Shown: positions 9,933-18,619, numbered from the stretch's first letter. The stretch: 64,000 nt of DNA from Nocardia sp. NBC_01329 (GCF_035956715.1 NZ_CP108381.1:5364001-5428000); one strand, 5' to 3'. Numbers and translations are program-made. The notes: generated by a model from the letters alone, not told the origin.

Positions 9933-9948
9933 CGTGGTGTCTGTCACT
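9933..9948 (+). promoter_or_regulatory. Candidate Crp operator upstream of crp
   Basis: CGTGG-N6-TCACT keeps the GTG-N8-CAC core of Crp/GlxR sites (consensus TGTGA-N6-TCACA), with mismatches at the inner left and outer right positions. It lies about 20 bp upstream of the crp -10 box, overlapping the -35 position, which would fit negative autoregulation. Confidence 0.35.
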
Positions 9949-9967
9949 GCGCGTCGATAAGGCCGCG

Positions 9968-9973
9968 TAGACT
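9968..9973 (+). promoter_or_regulatory. crp -10 element (TAGACT)
   Basis: TAGACT fits TAnnnT; start of transcription predicted near 9980, giving a leader of about 60 nt with TAAGGAG before the crp GTG. Confidence 0.5.
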
Positions 9974-10038
9974 GCACTGTCGGCCGAACCGCATCGGTCC
10001 GCCCGACGACTACAGCCATTTCCCTAAGGAGCACATTC

Positions 10039-10713
10039 GTGGACGAGGCCCTCGCCAGAGCAGGCATCTTCCAAGGCGTTGAGCCCACCGCGGTGGCTGC
10101 GCTCGCCAAACAACTGCAGCCCGTGGATTTTCCTCGCGGTCACGTCATCTTCAACGAGGGTGAACCGGGAGACCGGCTGTTCATCATCACGTCCGGCAAG
10201 GTGAAGCTGGGCCGCCGATCCCCGGACGGCCGGGAGAATCTGCTGACCATCATGGGTCCTTCGGATATGTTCGGCGAACTGTCCATCTTCGATCCCGGTC
10301 CGCGTACCTCGACCGCCACCACGGTGACCGAGGTCCGCGCGGTGACCATGGACCGTGAGGCGCTCAAGTCGTGGATCGACCAGCGTCCCGAGATCGCCGA
10401 ACAGCTTCTGCGGGTACTGGCCCGCCGGTTGCGGCGAACCAACAACAACCTCGCGGATCTGATCTTCACCGATGTCCCCGGCCGGGTCGCCAAAGCGCTG
10501 CTGCAGCTCGCGCAGCGGTTCGGCACCCAGGAAGCCGGTGCGCTGCGAGTGACCCACGACCTGACTCAGGAGGAGATCGCGCAGCTCGTCGGCGCCTCCC
10601 GCGAAACGGTCAACAAGGCACTCGCCGATTTCGCGCATCGCGGCTGGTTGCGCCTCGAGGGCAAGAGCGTACTGATCTCCGATTCCGAGCGGCTGGCCCG
10701 CCGAGCCCGCTGA
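10039..10713 (+). CDS. crp: cAMP receptor protein family transcription factor
   Basis: 224-aa global regulator, orthologue of Rv3676/GlxR by sequence and position. N-terminal cyclic-nucleotide-binding beta-roll (about residues 20-115) with the phosphate-binding cassette GELSIFDPGPRTSTA, a dimerisation helix, and a C-terminal winged helix-turn-helix (QEEIAQLVGASRETVNKALA, about 177-196). GTG start with AAGGAG 8 nt upstream. Convergent with the MBL gene across a strong terminator. Candidate target sites lie upstream of crp itself and of whiB4. Confidence 0.96.
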   Translation: MDEALARAGIFQGVEPTAVAALAKQLQPVDFPRGHVIFNEGEPGDRLFIITSGKVKLGRRSPDGRENLLTIMGPSDMFGELSIFDPGPRTSTATTVTEVRAVTMDREALKSWIDQRPEIAEQLLRVLARRLRRTNNNLADLIFTDVPGRVAKALLQLAQRFGTQEAGALRVTHDLTQEEIAQLVGASRETVNKALADFAHRGWLRLEGKSVLISDSERLARRAR

Positions 10714-10823
10714 CACCGCACGAACGGCCCGGTGCGCCCGGGGGTCCACCCGATTGCGGAGGGCGGGCCCTGGTGCCGTTCGTACTGTCGCGCGCTCGAC
10801 TGTCACCGGCACGTTTCCACCCG

Positions 10824-10870
10824 GCACGGGCGGCACCCCTAGGGCTGTCGCCCCGGGGTGCCGCCCGTGC
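10824..10870. terminator. Bidirectional terminator between crp and the MBL gene
   Basis: Perfect 16-bp stem (10824-10839 with 10855-10870) and a 15-nt loop in the convergent gap. No long T-tract. Confidence 0.85.
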
Positions 10871-10884
10871 GGAATCCGTTCGGC

Positions 10885-11688
10885 TCAGTGCTGCGTGTCC
10901 GGCTCCGACCGCAGATACGTGAGCTGCGATTCCACCGAACTGCGGGCAGCCGGCCACAAGCTCTCGTCGACGTCGGAATAGACCTTGCGAACCACATCCA
11001 TGGCGTCCGCGTCGGCGCCGAGCTCCGCCAAGGCCGTACGGACCTGAGCGAGTCGCTCGTGCCGATGCGCGATGTAGTACCGGGCCACCGGCTCCACATC
11101 CGGATGATCCGGTCCGTGCGCGGGCAGCAGGGCCCGCCCGGCACCCGTTTCTAGCAGCCGGTCCATCGACCGGAGATAGTCCCGCAGCGTGCCATCACGA
11201 TCCAGCACCGTGGTTCCTCGACCGAGAATCGTGTCCCCGCTCAGGACCGCGTCCTCCAGCAGGAAACTCACCGAATCAGCCGTATGCCCGGGGGTGTGCA
11301 GGACGGTGATCCGTAAGCCCGCGACCGCGATCATTTCGCCGTCGGTCAGCACGGTCACGTCACCGCGCAGGAATTCCGGGTCCATCGCCCGAACCGGTGT
11401 CCCGGTCAGGCGAACCAACTCGTCGATACCGCCGGTGTGGTCGAGATGCCGATGGGTGATCAGGGTCAGCGCCACCGCGCCGCCGGTCGCCCCGACGACC
11501 GCCGCGATGTGCTCCGCGTCGTCGGGGCCCGGATCGACCACCACACAATCCGTGCGCTCGGATGACCGCAGGATCCAGGTGTTCGTACCTTCCAGGGTCA
11601 TCGGTCCCGGATTGTTCGCGAGCAGCACCGACGCCGTCGGCGTCACCACACGCAGTTGCCCGTAAGCGGGATGGGTGAGTGTCACCAC
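10885..11688 (-). CDS. Metallo-beta-lactamase-fold hydrolase
   Basis: 267-aa MBL-fold protein with the metal motif THRHLDHTGG (His79, His81, Asp83, His84), a later ligand His in LHTPGHTADS and a C-terminal conserved LPAHGPDH. Resembles the Rv3677c group (beta-lactamase-like 2/RNase Z-LACTB2-like). Substrate cannot be assigned. It follows ridA on the same strand with an 80-nt gap; start GTG at 11688. Confidence 0.85.
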   Translation of the reverse strand: MVTLTHPAYGQLRVVTPTASVLLANNPGPMTLEGTNTWILRSSERTDCVVVDPGPDDAEHIAAVVGATGGAVALTLITHRHLDHTGGIDELVRLTGTPVRAMDPEFLRGDVTVLTDGEMIAVAGLRITVLHTPGHTADSVSFLLEDAVLSGDTILGRGTTVLDRDGTLRDYLRSMDRLLETGAGRALLPAHGPDHPDVEPVARYYIAHRHERLAQVRTALAELGADADAMDVVRKVYSDVDESLWPAARSSVESQLTYLRSEPDTQH

Positions 11689-11768
11689 AACACCTCCAAT
11701 TCGAAAGTTGCCTGTTCGAATCTATGGGCTCCGCGCCGGGTCCGCCGAACCAGGGCCGTCCGGCCTGC

Positions 11769-12254
11769 TCAGCGCACCTCGGCGATCAGTTCGACCTCCA
11801 CCGGGGTGTTCTTCGGCAGTTCGAAGACGCCGACCGCCGAGCGCGCGTGCGCGCCCGCGGGACCGAACACCTCGCCCAGGAACTCCGAGGCACCGTTGAT
11901 CACCAGCGGCTGATCGGTGAAACCCGGTGCCGAGGCCACGAATCCGACCACCTTCACGATCCGCACGACCTCGTCCAGGCCGACCAGATCGTGTACGGCG
12001 GCAAGCGCGTTCACCGCGCACCAGCGGGCCGCGGTCACCGCCTCGTCGAGCGATACCTCGGCGCCGACCTTGCCGACCGCGGACAGTTCACCCGCCACGA
12101 AGGGCAACTGCCCGGAGGTATAGACGTAGTTTCCGGTTCGCAGCGCGGGCACGTAGGCGGCTACCGGCGCCACCACGGGAGGTACCGTCAGGCCGAGCCG
12201 GTCGAGATTTGCGCGCCATTCGGTCACCGGACGATTCGCTTCGGATTCCCCCAT
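11769..12254 (-). CDS. RidA family protein (YjgF/YER057c/UK114)
   Basis: 161-aa protein of the Rid superfamily, whose founding members hydrolyse reactive enamine/imine intermediates from PLP enzymes. Typical segments YVYTSGQLPF, the central NALAAVHDLVGLDEVVRIVK and C-terminal VFELPKNTPVEVELIAEV. The conserved catalytic Arg of RidA is replaced in the equivalent region (GFVASAPGFTDQP), so it may be one of the Rid1-7-type paralogues rather than a deaminase. ATG 12254, 5 nt after the DUF4177 stop; probably co-transcribed. Syntenic with Rv3678c. Confidence 0.85.
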   Translation of the reverse strand: MGESEANRPVTEWRANLDRLGLTVPPVVAPVAAYVPALRTGNYVYTSGQLPFVAGELSAVGKVGAEVSLDEAVTAARWCAVNALAAVHDLVGLDEVVRIVKVVGFVASAPGFTDQPLVINGASEFLGEVFGPAGAHARSAVGVFELPKNTPVEVELIAEVR

Positions 12255-12259
12255 GGCGC

Positions 12260-12424
12260 TTACTGCTTCGGCCGCTTGAGGTAGGCGACATGCTGCTCAC
12301 CGGTCGGCCCGGGCAGCACCGTCACCAACTCCCAGCCGTCGGCGCCCCACTGATCCAAAATCTGTTTGGTCGCATGGGTCAGCAGCGGTACGGTCGCGTA
12401 TTCCCACAGGGTCACATCGCTCAT
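12260..12424 (-). CDS. DUF4177-type small protein
   Basis: 54-aa protein starting MSDVTLWEYATVPLL and ending VAYLKRPKQ, with the WEYATVP / QWGADGWELV pattern of the DUF4177 family of unknown function. ATG at 12424, TAA at 12262-12260, only 5 nt before ridA. Matches the small Rv3678A gene between ridA and arsA in mycobacteria. Confidence 0.75.
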   Translation of the reverse strand: MSDVTLWEYATVPLLTHATKQILDQWGADGWELVTVLPGPTGEQHVAYLKRPKQ

Positions 12425-12499
12425 GCGCACGGAGCCTACTTGGTTCGATGGACCCGGCTCACAGTGCGATCACCGGTCCGGCGATAGAGAGCCCGTCCC

Positions 12500-12514
12500 G
12501 GTGTCTGGTACACC
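12500..12514. promoter_or_regulatory. Inverted repeat in the DUF4177/arsA divergent spacer
   Basis: GGTGT-N5-ACACC, a perfect 5-5-5 dyad lying between the two divergent genes and therefore placed to act on either promoter. Regulator unknown. Confidence 0.35.
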
Positions 12515-12559
12515 ACATCCACACAAAACGGAGTATGCGGGCATCCGCCCACTGTGAGT

Positions 12560-12565
12560 TATAGG
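12560..12565 (+). promoter_or_regulatory. -10 element (TATAGG) for leaderless arsA1
   Basis: TATAGG 9 nt before GTG 12575, without a ribosome site in between. This decides the start at 12575 over GTG 12554, which lies upstream of the -10 box. Confidence 0.5.
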
Positions 12566-12574
12566 CTCGCGACC

Positions 12575-13612
12575 GTGGCAGAACCAACGACGATGTCGGA
12601 ATCGGCCGAACCGGGCCTGAAGACGGGGTGGCCCGACAGCGCGACTGACGCCCGCCTGCACTACGTATCCGGTAAGGGCGGCACCGGCAAATCCACCGTG
12701 TCCGCGGCCCTGGCCCTGGCGCTGGCCGCCGGCGGGCGCCGGGTGCTGTTGGTCGAGGTGGAGAACCGGCAATCGATTGCCCAGTTGTTCGACCTGCCGC
12801 CGCTGCCACCCACCGAGACGAAGATCGCCACCGCCGACGACGGCGGCGAAGTGGTGGCACTCGCACTCGAGACCGAGCACGCGTTCCTCGAATACCTCGA
12901 TATGTTCTACAACCTCGGTTTCGCCGGCCGGGCGATGCGCCGGATGGGCGCCATAGACTTCGTCACCACCATCGCACCGGGTCTGCGCGATGTGATCCTG
13001 ACCGGCAAGATCAAGGAGTGCGCGGTCAGGTCCGATAAGTCCGGGCGTCCCGCTTACGACGAGGTGGTCGTCGACGCGCCACCGACCGGCCGGATCGCCG
13101 GTTTCCTCGATGTCACCCAGGCAATGGCCGAACTCGCCAAGGGCGGTCCGATCGCCGCCCAGGCCGAAGGCGTTTCCAAACTGCTGCATTCGGATCAAAC
13201 GGTGATCCATCTGGTGACGCTGCTCGAAGCGCTGCCGGTGCAGGAGACCCTGGACGCGATCGCCGAGTTGCGCGGCAACGACCTGCGTATCGGCAGCGTG
13301 ATCGTCAATCGCGCCGCACACAGCCCGCTCAGCGCGGCGACCCGAGCCACAGTGACGTCGGGCGAACTCGACCCCGAAGCCGTGCGCGCCGGTCTGGAAT
13401 CCGCCGGAATCACGCTGTCCGCCGCCGACTTCGCGGGCCTGCTCACCGAAACCGTCGAACATTCGGCCACCCTGAGCGCGCAGGACACCAGCGCGGCCGA
13501 ACTTCTCGATCTGGAGGTCGCCCGGCTGCTGCTGCCCGCCCTGCCCAACGGTATGGATCTGGGCGGCCTCTACGAACTGGCCGCACACCTGAACGAGCAG
13601 GGAGTCCGATGA
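12575..13612 (+). CDS. ArsA/Get3-like anion-transporting ATPase, subunit 1
   Basis: 345-aa P-loop ATPase of the deviant Walker A type: SGKGGTGKST (about residues 32-41), switch-like VVVDAPPTGR (about 172-181). Actinobacteria carry two adjacent ArsA-like genes (Rv3679/Rv3680 in mycobacteria), proposed to form an ATP-dependent complex for membrane-protein or envelope functions rather than arsenite export; no arsB or arsR is nearby. GTG 12575 chosen from the leaderless promoter. Overlaps the next gene by 4 nt (ATGA). Confidence 0.88.
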   Translation: MAEPTTMSESAEPGLKTGWPDSATDARLHYVSGKGGTGKSTVSAALALALAAGGRRVLLVEVENRQSIAQLFDLPPLPPTETKIATADDGGEVVALALETEHAFLEYLDMFYNLGFAGRAMRRMGAIDFVTTIAPGLRDVILTGKIKECAVRSDKSGRPAYDEVVVDAPPTGRIAGFLDVTQAMAELAKGGPIAAQAEGVSKLLHSDQTVIHLVTLLEALPVQETLDAIAELRGNDLRIGSVIVNRAAHSPLSAATRATVTSGELDPEAVRAGLESAGITLSAADFAGLLTETVEHSATLSAQDTSAAELLDLEVARLLLPALPNGMDLGGLYELAAHLNEQGVR

Positions 13613-14748
13613 GCACCCGACCGGCCGGTCCGAGACCCCTCGATATCTCCGCCATTCTCGGTGACCCCGAGGCCCGCGTGGTGGTGTGCTGCGGTTCCGG
13701 TGGCGTCGGGAAGACCACGACGGCGGCGGCGATCGCGTTGCGCGCGGCCGAGCAGGGCCGCAAGGTCGTTGTGCTCACGATCGATCCGGCCCGCCGGCTG
13801 GCCCAGTCGCTCGGGGTCGCGGATCTGGACAACAGTCCGCAACGAGTCGAGCTCGGGCCCGAAGCCGAAGGCGAGCTGCACGCCATGATGCTGAACATGC
13901 GCCGCACCTTCGACGAGATGGTGCTGGAGCACACCGCTCCGGACAAGGCCGAGCAGATCTTCGCCAACCCCTTCTATCAGGCGGTGGCCTCGTCGTTCGG
14001 CGGCACGCAGGAATATATGGCGATGGAGAAGCTCGGTCAGCTCGTGGGCCACCGGGAATGGGATCTGATCGTCGTGGACACCCCGCCCTCACGCAACGCG
14101 CTGGATTTCCTGGACGCCCCCAAACGGCTGGGCAACTTCTTGGACGGCCGCATGATCCGGGTCATCATGGCGCCCGGGCGCGGGGTCGGACGGTTCGTCA
14201 CCGGCGCGATGAGCCTGGCGGTACGCGGGGTCTCGACGATCGTGGGCGGCCAGATGCTCAAAGACGCCTCGAATTTCCTGCAGTCGCTCGAATCGCTCTT
14301 CGGTGGCTTCCAGGAGCGCGCCAACCGCACATTCGCCATGCTCGCCGAACCCGGCACCCATTTCCTCGTGGTCGCCGCACCGGAGCCCGACGCGCTGCGT
14401 GAGGCGTCGTTCTTCGTGGACCGGTTGTCGACCGAGAAGATGCCGCTGGCCGGCCTGGTGCTCAACCGGACGCATCCGGTCCTGTGCTCACTGCCCTCGG
14501 ATCACGCGCTCACGGCCGCCGACCGCCTCGATGATTCGGATCCGCTATCGGCGGGAGTGTTGCGCGTGCACGGTCAGCGGGTCTCGACGGCGCGGCGCGA
14601 ACAGCATCTGTTGCACCGGTTCACGGGTGCGCACCCGCGGGTGCCGATCGTATCGGTGACGTCCCTGCCGTTCGACGTCACCGATCTGGTCGCCTTGCGC
14701 GCGGTCGGGGCGCAATTGGCCGGTACGCAGACCGCCGCGGACACCTGA
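13609..14748 (+). CDS. ArsA/Get3-like anion-transporting ATPase, subunit 2
   Basis: 379-aa partner ATPase. Deviant Walker A CCGSGGVGKTTTAAA (about 26-40), ILTIDPARRLAQSLG (switch after A', typical of ArsA), WDLIVVDTPPSRNALDFLDA (Walker B/switch II). Translationally coupled to the upstream ArsA through an ATGA overlap, so a 1:1 heteromer is likely. Ends before a strong hairpin shared with whiB4. Confidence 0.9.
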   Translation: MSTRPAGPRPLDISAILGDPEARVVVCCGSGGVGKTTTAAAIALRAAEQGRKVVVLTIDPARRLAQSLGVADLDNSPQRVELGPEAEGELHAMMLNMRRTFDEMVLEHTAPDKAEQIFANPFYQAVASSFGGTQEYMAMEKLGQLVGHREWDLIVVDTPPSRNALDFLDAPKRLGNFLDGRMIRVIMAPGRGVGRFVTGAMSLAVRGVSTIVGGQMLKDASNFLQSLESLFGGFQERANRTFAMLAEPGTHFLVVAAPEPDALREASFFVDRLSTEKMPLAGLVLNRTHPVLCSLPSDHALTAADRLDDSDPLSAGVLRVHGQRVSTARREQHLLHRFTGAHPRVPIVSVTSLPFDVTDLVALRAVGAQLAGTQTAADT

Positions 14749-14791
14749 TCCGCCCCGTTCGCCCCGGCCCGATCGGGCCGGATCAGGCAAA

Positions 14792-14826
14792 CCGCCGGGC
14801 ACTCGAAACTCGAGTGCCCGGCGGTC
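14792..14826. terminator. Bidirectional terminator between arsA2 and whiB4
   Basis: Perfect 16-bp stem (14792-14807 / 14811-14826) with a 3-nt AAC loop in the convergent gap. Confidence 0.9.
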
Positions 14827-14848
14827 GGTAGTCCAATAGGGAATTCGT

Positions 14849-15172
14849 TTACATAGCCACCTGGTGATGACGCTGGGCGTGGAAGAAGTCCGACCAGGAG
14901 GTCACCTCGGGATGCTGCTTGAGCAGCGCCCGCCGCTGGCGTTCGGTCATCCCGCCCCACACCCCGAACTCGACCCTGTTGTCCAGGGCGTCCGCCCCGC
15001 ACTCCATCAGGACCGGGCAGTGCCGGCAGATCGTCGCCGCCTTGCGCTGAGCGGCGCCGCGGACGAACAGTTGATCGGGGTCCACTTCCTTGCATCGAGC
15101 CTGAGCCACCCAGGCGATCCTCGCTTCGGCTTCCTCTACGTCCAATCGAGCGACGGGGGTTGTCATGTGCAT
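14849..15172 (-). CDS. whiB4: WhiB-family iron-sulfur regulator (WhiB4-like)
   Basis: 107-aa redox-responsive regulator. Four cluster cysteines: C27, C49, C52 and C58 (CRHCPVLMEC), then the G[VI]WGG turn (GVWGG, 70-74) and a basic C-terminal tail (ERQRRALLKQHP). ATG 15172 with AAAGGGG upstream; a second ATG two codons in is also possible. Position between the arsA pair and ponA2 matches Rv3681c. The upstream spacer contains a near-consensus Crp box. Confidence 0.93.
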   Translation of the reverse strand: MHMTTPVARLDVEEAEARIAWVAQARCKEVDPDQLFVRGAAQRKAATICRHCPVLMECGADALDNRVEFGVWGGMTERQRRALLKQHPEVTSWSDFFHAQRHHQVAM

Positions 15173-15282
15173 TTGGTGTGCCCCTTTGCCAGTCCGAACA
15201 CCGGGTCACGGCGCTCCGGAATCGCGTGCCACTCCGCAGCAACCCGAACCCCGCTGCGAAGTGCACCACATTCCACATTGAG

Positions 15283-15298
15283 TGTTAGCTCTATCACA
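15283..15298 (-). promoter_or_regulatory. Candidate Crp operator upstream of whiB4
   Basis: TGTTA-GCTCTA-TCACA differs from the Crp consensus TGTGA-N6-TCACA at one half-site base. It lies about 110 bp upstream of the whiB4 start. Confidence 0.4.
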
Positions 15299-15510
15299 CT
15301 GAGCTCTCAATCTAGGTAAAGGTATGCCGGTTGCGCAAGACCGAGTGCTGACTTTTTGGTACGTCCGTGCCTGCGCGCGGTCCCCGGTCCGCCGCCCTCC
15401 GGCCCGTATATGCACGTCAGGAACCCGCCGCGATACGCCCCGCTCAATCCACTGATCAGCCGAGACAACACCCGGTGTCCACACTTCACGAACCCCCGAC
15501 AGCGACCCTC

Positions 15511-15516
15511 TACGCT
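15511..15516 (+). promoter_or_regulatory. -10 element (TACGCT) for leaderless ponA2
   Basis: TACGCT 6 nt before GTG 15523 and no ribosome site; supports the start used for ponA2. Confidence 0.5.
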
Positions 15517-15522
15517 GGTGCT

Positions 15523-17910
15523 GTGCCGATCACACGTGCGCTCCTCAAGCTGGCGGGCAGCTGTGTACTCGCCTCCGTGCTCGTAGCCGGATTGTTGTTC
15601 CCGGTCGCCGGAGGTTTCGGATTCGTCTCGAACCGCGCCGCCGACGCAGTCGACAACGTGTCCGCGGAACTGGTCGAGGGAACCGTCCCCGCCGTCTCCA
15701 CCATGGTGGACGCGGCCGGTAATCCCATCGCCTGGCTGTACGAGCAGCGCCGGTTCGAAGTACCCAGCGACCAGATCTCCAACGATATGAAGCTGGCCAT
15801 CGTCTCCATCGAGGACAAGCGCTTCGCCGACCACCACGGTGTCGACTGGCAAGGCACCATTCGTGCCTTCCTGACCAACACCAGCAGCGGCGAGGTCCAG
15901 CAAGGCGCCTCGACGCTGGACCAGCAGTACGTGAAGAACTTCAACCTCCTCGTCGTCGCCAAAACCGACGCCGAACGCCGGGCCGCCATCGAGACCACCC
16001 CGGCGCGCAAGATCCGCGAGATCCGGATGGCGCTGACCCTGGACAAGGAACTCACCAAGGACGAGGTCCTCACCCGCTATCTGAACCTGGTCCCGTTCGG
16101 CAATTCCTCCTACGGCATCCAGGACGCCGCCCAGACCTACTTCGGAATCGACGCCAAGGACCTGAACATCGCCCAGGCGGCGATGCTGGCCGGAATGGTG
16201 CAGTCCAGCTCCAAGCTGAACCCGTACACGAACCCCGAGGGTGTCACCGATCGCCGCAATACCGTGCTGGACACCCTGATGCAGAATATTCCCAGCCGCG
16301 CCGCGGAGTTCCACGCCGCGAAATCGCAGCCGCTGGGCGTGCTCCCGGAACCGAAGGGTCTGCCCCGCGGCTGTATCGCCGCCGCCGACCGCGGTTTCTT
16401 CTGCGATTACGCCCTGTCGTACCTGGCCAACGCCGGGCTCAGCAAAGAACAGATCGAAAAGGGCGGCTACCTGATCCGAACCACCCTGGACCCCGCGGTC
16501 CAGGATTCGGTGAAACGTTCGGTCAACGCGAACGCCGACCCCCATCTGGAGAACATCGCCTCGCTCATGTCGCTGATCGGCCCGGGCAAGGACAAACATC
16601 CACTGCTCGCGATGGCGAGCAGTCGTACCTACGGCTTGAACCGCGACGCGCACGAAACCCTGCTCGGCCAGCCGTACACGATGGTCGGTGACGGCGCGGG
16701 CTCGATCTTCAAGCTGTTCACCACCGCGGCCGCGATGGAAAAGGGTATGGGCACCAACGCGCAGCTGGACGTGCCGTCCCGGTTCGATGCCCGGGGTATG
16801 GGTAACGGCGGCGCCCCCGGCTGCCCGCCTGCCACCTACTGCGTCGAGAACGCCGGCAACTACCGGTCGCCCATGTCGGTCACCGAGGCGCTGGCCACCT
16901 CGCCGAACACGGCCTTCGTGAAACTGATCCAGGCCGTCGGCGTGACACCGACCGTGGATATGGCCGTCCGGCTGGGCCTACGCTCCTACACCGATCCCGG
17001 CACCTCCGGACACGACGACAACCAGAGCCTCGCCGATATGATCAAGGGCCAGAATCTCGGCTCGTTCACCCTCGGCCCGCTCGCGGTCAATCCACTGGAA
17101 CTATCGAATGTGGCCGCGACCCTCGCCTCCGGCGGGACCTGGTGCCCGCCCTCGCCGATCGCGGAAGTGATCGACCGCTACGGCAAGCCGGTTCCGCTCA
17201 CCGAGCAGGCATGCGAGCAGGTCGTCGAACCGGGTCTGGCCAACACCCTGGCCAATGCGATGGGCAAGGACTCCGCCGGCGGCGGTACCGCCTCGGCGGC
17301 CGCCGGGACGACCGGATGGAACCTTCCGGTGTCGGCCAAGACGGGGACCACCGAAAGCCACCGGTCCTCGGCCTTCCTGGGGTTCACCAATTCGCTCGCG
17401 GGCTCGGTCTACGTCTACGGCGACAGCCCGACCCCTGGTGAGATCTGCTCCTTCCCGCTGCGCAACTGCCCGGCGAGCGACGCCAACGGCCTGTTCGGTG
17501 GTAACGAGCCCGCCCGGACCTGGTTCGGTGCCGTCAAGAATGTCGTTTCGAACTTCCCGCCGCCGACTCTGCCGCCGGTCGACGAGAAATACGTCCGGGG
17601 CGCGGAGAACGCGCAGGTACCCGATGTCGTCGGGATGACGGCGGGCGAGGCGACCGGAGCGCTCACCGGCGCGGGCTTCAAGGTCACCTCGGTGACCTCG
17701 CCCGGTTCGGCTCCCAAGGGCACGGTCACCGGGTCCACGCCGAACGGGTCGGCGATTCCCGGCTCGCAGGTGACGATCTACATCAGCGACGGCACGGTCC
17801 GCGAGCCACCGCCGCCGGGCCGGCCGGCAGCGCCCGCCCCGGGCGTACCGGGGTTGCCGCTGCCGCCGTTCCTCCCGCCGATCCCGATCCCGATACCCAT
17901 CCCGCGGTAA
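15523..17910 (+). CDS. ponA2: Bifunctional class A penicillin-binding protein with PASTA domain (PonA2)
   Basis: 795-aa membrane-bound peptidoglycan polymerase and crosslinker. N-terminal helix (about 5-28); GT51 transglycosylase with the EDKRFADHHGVD signature (about 100) and QGASTLDQQYVKN; transpeptidase with the SxxK serine in GSIFKLF (about 394), SPN at ATSPNTAF (about 460) and KTGTTE (about 606); one PASTA domain (about 700-765, VPDVVGMTAGEATGALTGAG) and a Pro-rich tail with IPIPIPIP. GTG 15523 is chosen from the -10 box and because it gives a proper signal anchor. PonA2 and MarP are both acid-tolerance factors in mycobacteria. A 448-aa antisense frame is a shadow. Confidence 0.95.
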   Translation: MPITRALLKLAGSCVLASVLVAGLLFPVAGGFGFVSNRAADAVDNVSAELVEGTVPAVSTMVDAAGNPIAWLYEQRRFEVPSDQISNDMKLAIVSIEDKRFADHHGVDWQGTIRAFLTNTSSGEVQQGASTLDQQYVKNFNLLVVAKTDAERRAAIETTPARKIREIRMALTLDKELTKDEVLTRYLNLVPFGNSSYGIQDAAQTYFGIDAKDLNIAQAAMLAGMVQSSSKLNPYTNPEGVTDRRNTVLDTLMQNIPSRAAEFHAAKSQPLGVLPEPKGLPRGCIAAADRGFFCDYALSYLANAGLSKEQIEKGGYLIRTTLDPAVQDSVKRSVNANADPHLENIASLMSLIGPGKDKHPLLAMASSRTYGLNRDAHETLLGQPYTMVGDGAGSIFKLFTTAAAMEKGMGTNAQLDVPSRFDARGMGNGGAPGCPPATYCVENAGNYRSPMSVTEALATSPNTAFVKLIQAVGVTPTVDMAVRLGLRSYTDPGTSGHDDNQSLADMIKGQNLGSFTLGPLAVNPLELSNVAATLASGGTWCPPSPIAEVIDRYGKPVPLTEQACEQVVEPGLANTLANAMGKDSAGGGTASAAAGTTGWNLPVSAKTGTTESHRSSAFLGFTNSLAGSVYVYGDSPTPGEICSFPLRNCPASDANGLFGGNEPARTWFGAVKNVVSNFPPPTLPPVDEKYVRGAENAQVPDVVGMTAGEATGALTGAGFKVTSVTSPGSAPKGTVTGSTPNGSAIPGSQVTIYISDGTVREPPPPGRPAAPAPGVPGLPLPPFLPPIPIPIPIPR

Positions 17911-17933
17911 TCGCGGTGGTGCGGGCGCGGCCC

Positions 17934-17951
17934 GGACCGGAAACCCGGTCC
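17934..17951. terminator. Hairpin between ponA2 and yqeY
   Basis: GGACCGG-AAAC-CCGGTCC stem of 7 bp in the 40-bp convergent gap, overlapping the last base of the yqeY stop codon. Confidence 0.55.
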
Positions 17952-18415
17952 TACAGCCGCGCCTTCACCGCCGCCGAGATCCGCGAACCGTCGGCCTTGC
18001 CCGCGGCGAGCCCGGACGCGATCTTCATGACCTGGCCCATCTGCCGGATCCCCGGCCGTTCGCCGATTTCCTCCGCGACCGCAGCGATCGCGGTATCGGC
18101 CAGGTCGGCGACCTCGGCCTCGGTCAACTGTGTGGGCAGGTACTCGTCGATGATCCGGCCCTCGGCATGCTCGTTGGCAGCCAGTTCACCGCGGCCGGCC
18201 TGGGTGTAGATCTCGGCGGACTCGTTCCGTTTCTTCGATTCCTTGGTCAGTACCGCCACGACCTCGGCGTCGGACAGTTCGCGGGCTTCCTTCCCGGCCA
18301 CCTCGGCCGTCTGGATCGCGGCCAGCATCATCCGCAGGGTGTTCAGACGCAGCGAATCCTTCGCCTTCATCGCGGCGGTCATATCGGCGCGCAGCCTCGT
18401 TTTCAGTTCCGACAT
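17951..18415 (-). CDS. yqeY: GatB/YqeY domain protein
   Basis: 154-aa protein homologous to the tail domain of the GatB amidotransferase subunit. Starts MSELKTRLRADMTAAMKAKD, contains LRMMLAAIQTAEV and the C-terminal RPGIRQMGQVMKIASGLAAG. Stand-alone YqeY proteins are widespread; a tRNA-related function is assumed from the homology only. ATG 18415. Confidence 0.9.
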   Translation of the reverse strand: MSELKTRLRADMTAAMKAKDSLRLNTLRMMLAAIQTAEVAGKEARELSDAEVVAVLTKESKKRNESAEIYTQAGRGELAANEHAEGRIIDEYLPTQLTEAEVADLADTAIAAVAEEIGERPGIRQMGQVMKIASGLAAGKADGSRISAAVKARL

Positions 18416-18607
18416 GCGCAGAACGGTAGCCGCTGCACCCCGCCACGCCCACCGGATTACCCGCTGAACCAGGCGTGTTCGCTCTCGTGGGCATCCGGAT
18501 ATTTCCCGAGGCCACAGGCTTGTGCCCAGTTGTCACACCGCGTCATCGGCCCGCCACACCGCCGAAACTGTGGCTCAACACGCTGCGCGCACAGCGACCG
18601 GGTCACC

Positions 18608-18613
18608 TATGCT
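18608..18613 (+). promoter_or_regulatory. -10 element (TATGCT) for a leaderless metallophosphoesterase mRNA
   Basis: TATGCT 6 nt before ATG 18620. Confidence 0.5.
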
Positions 18614-18619
18614 GGGCAA

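Larger units (their letters stand above)
15173..15522. other. 350-bp divergent spacer between whiB4 and ponA2
   Basis: No gene supported. It contains a Crp-like dyad (15283-15298), the whiB4 promoter region and, at its right end, the ponA2 -10 box. An open frame running into ponA2 from 15367 lacks coding character before 15523. Confidence 0.7.

Noticed and set aside
15307..16653. 448-aa minus-strand open frame
   Set aside because: Antisense to the ponA2 coding region with complete catalytic motifs.
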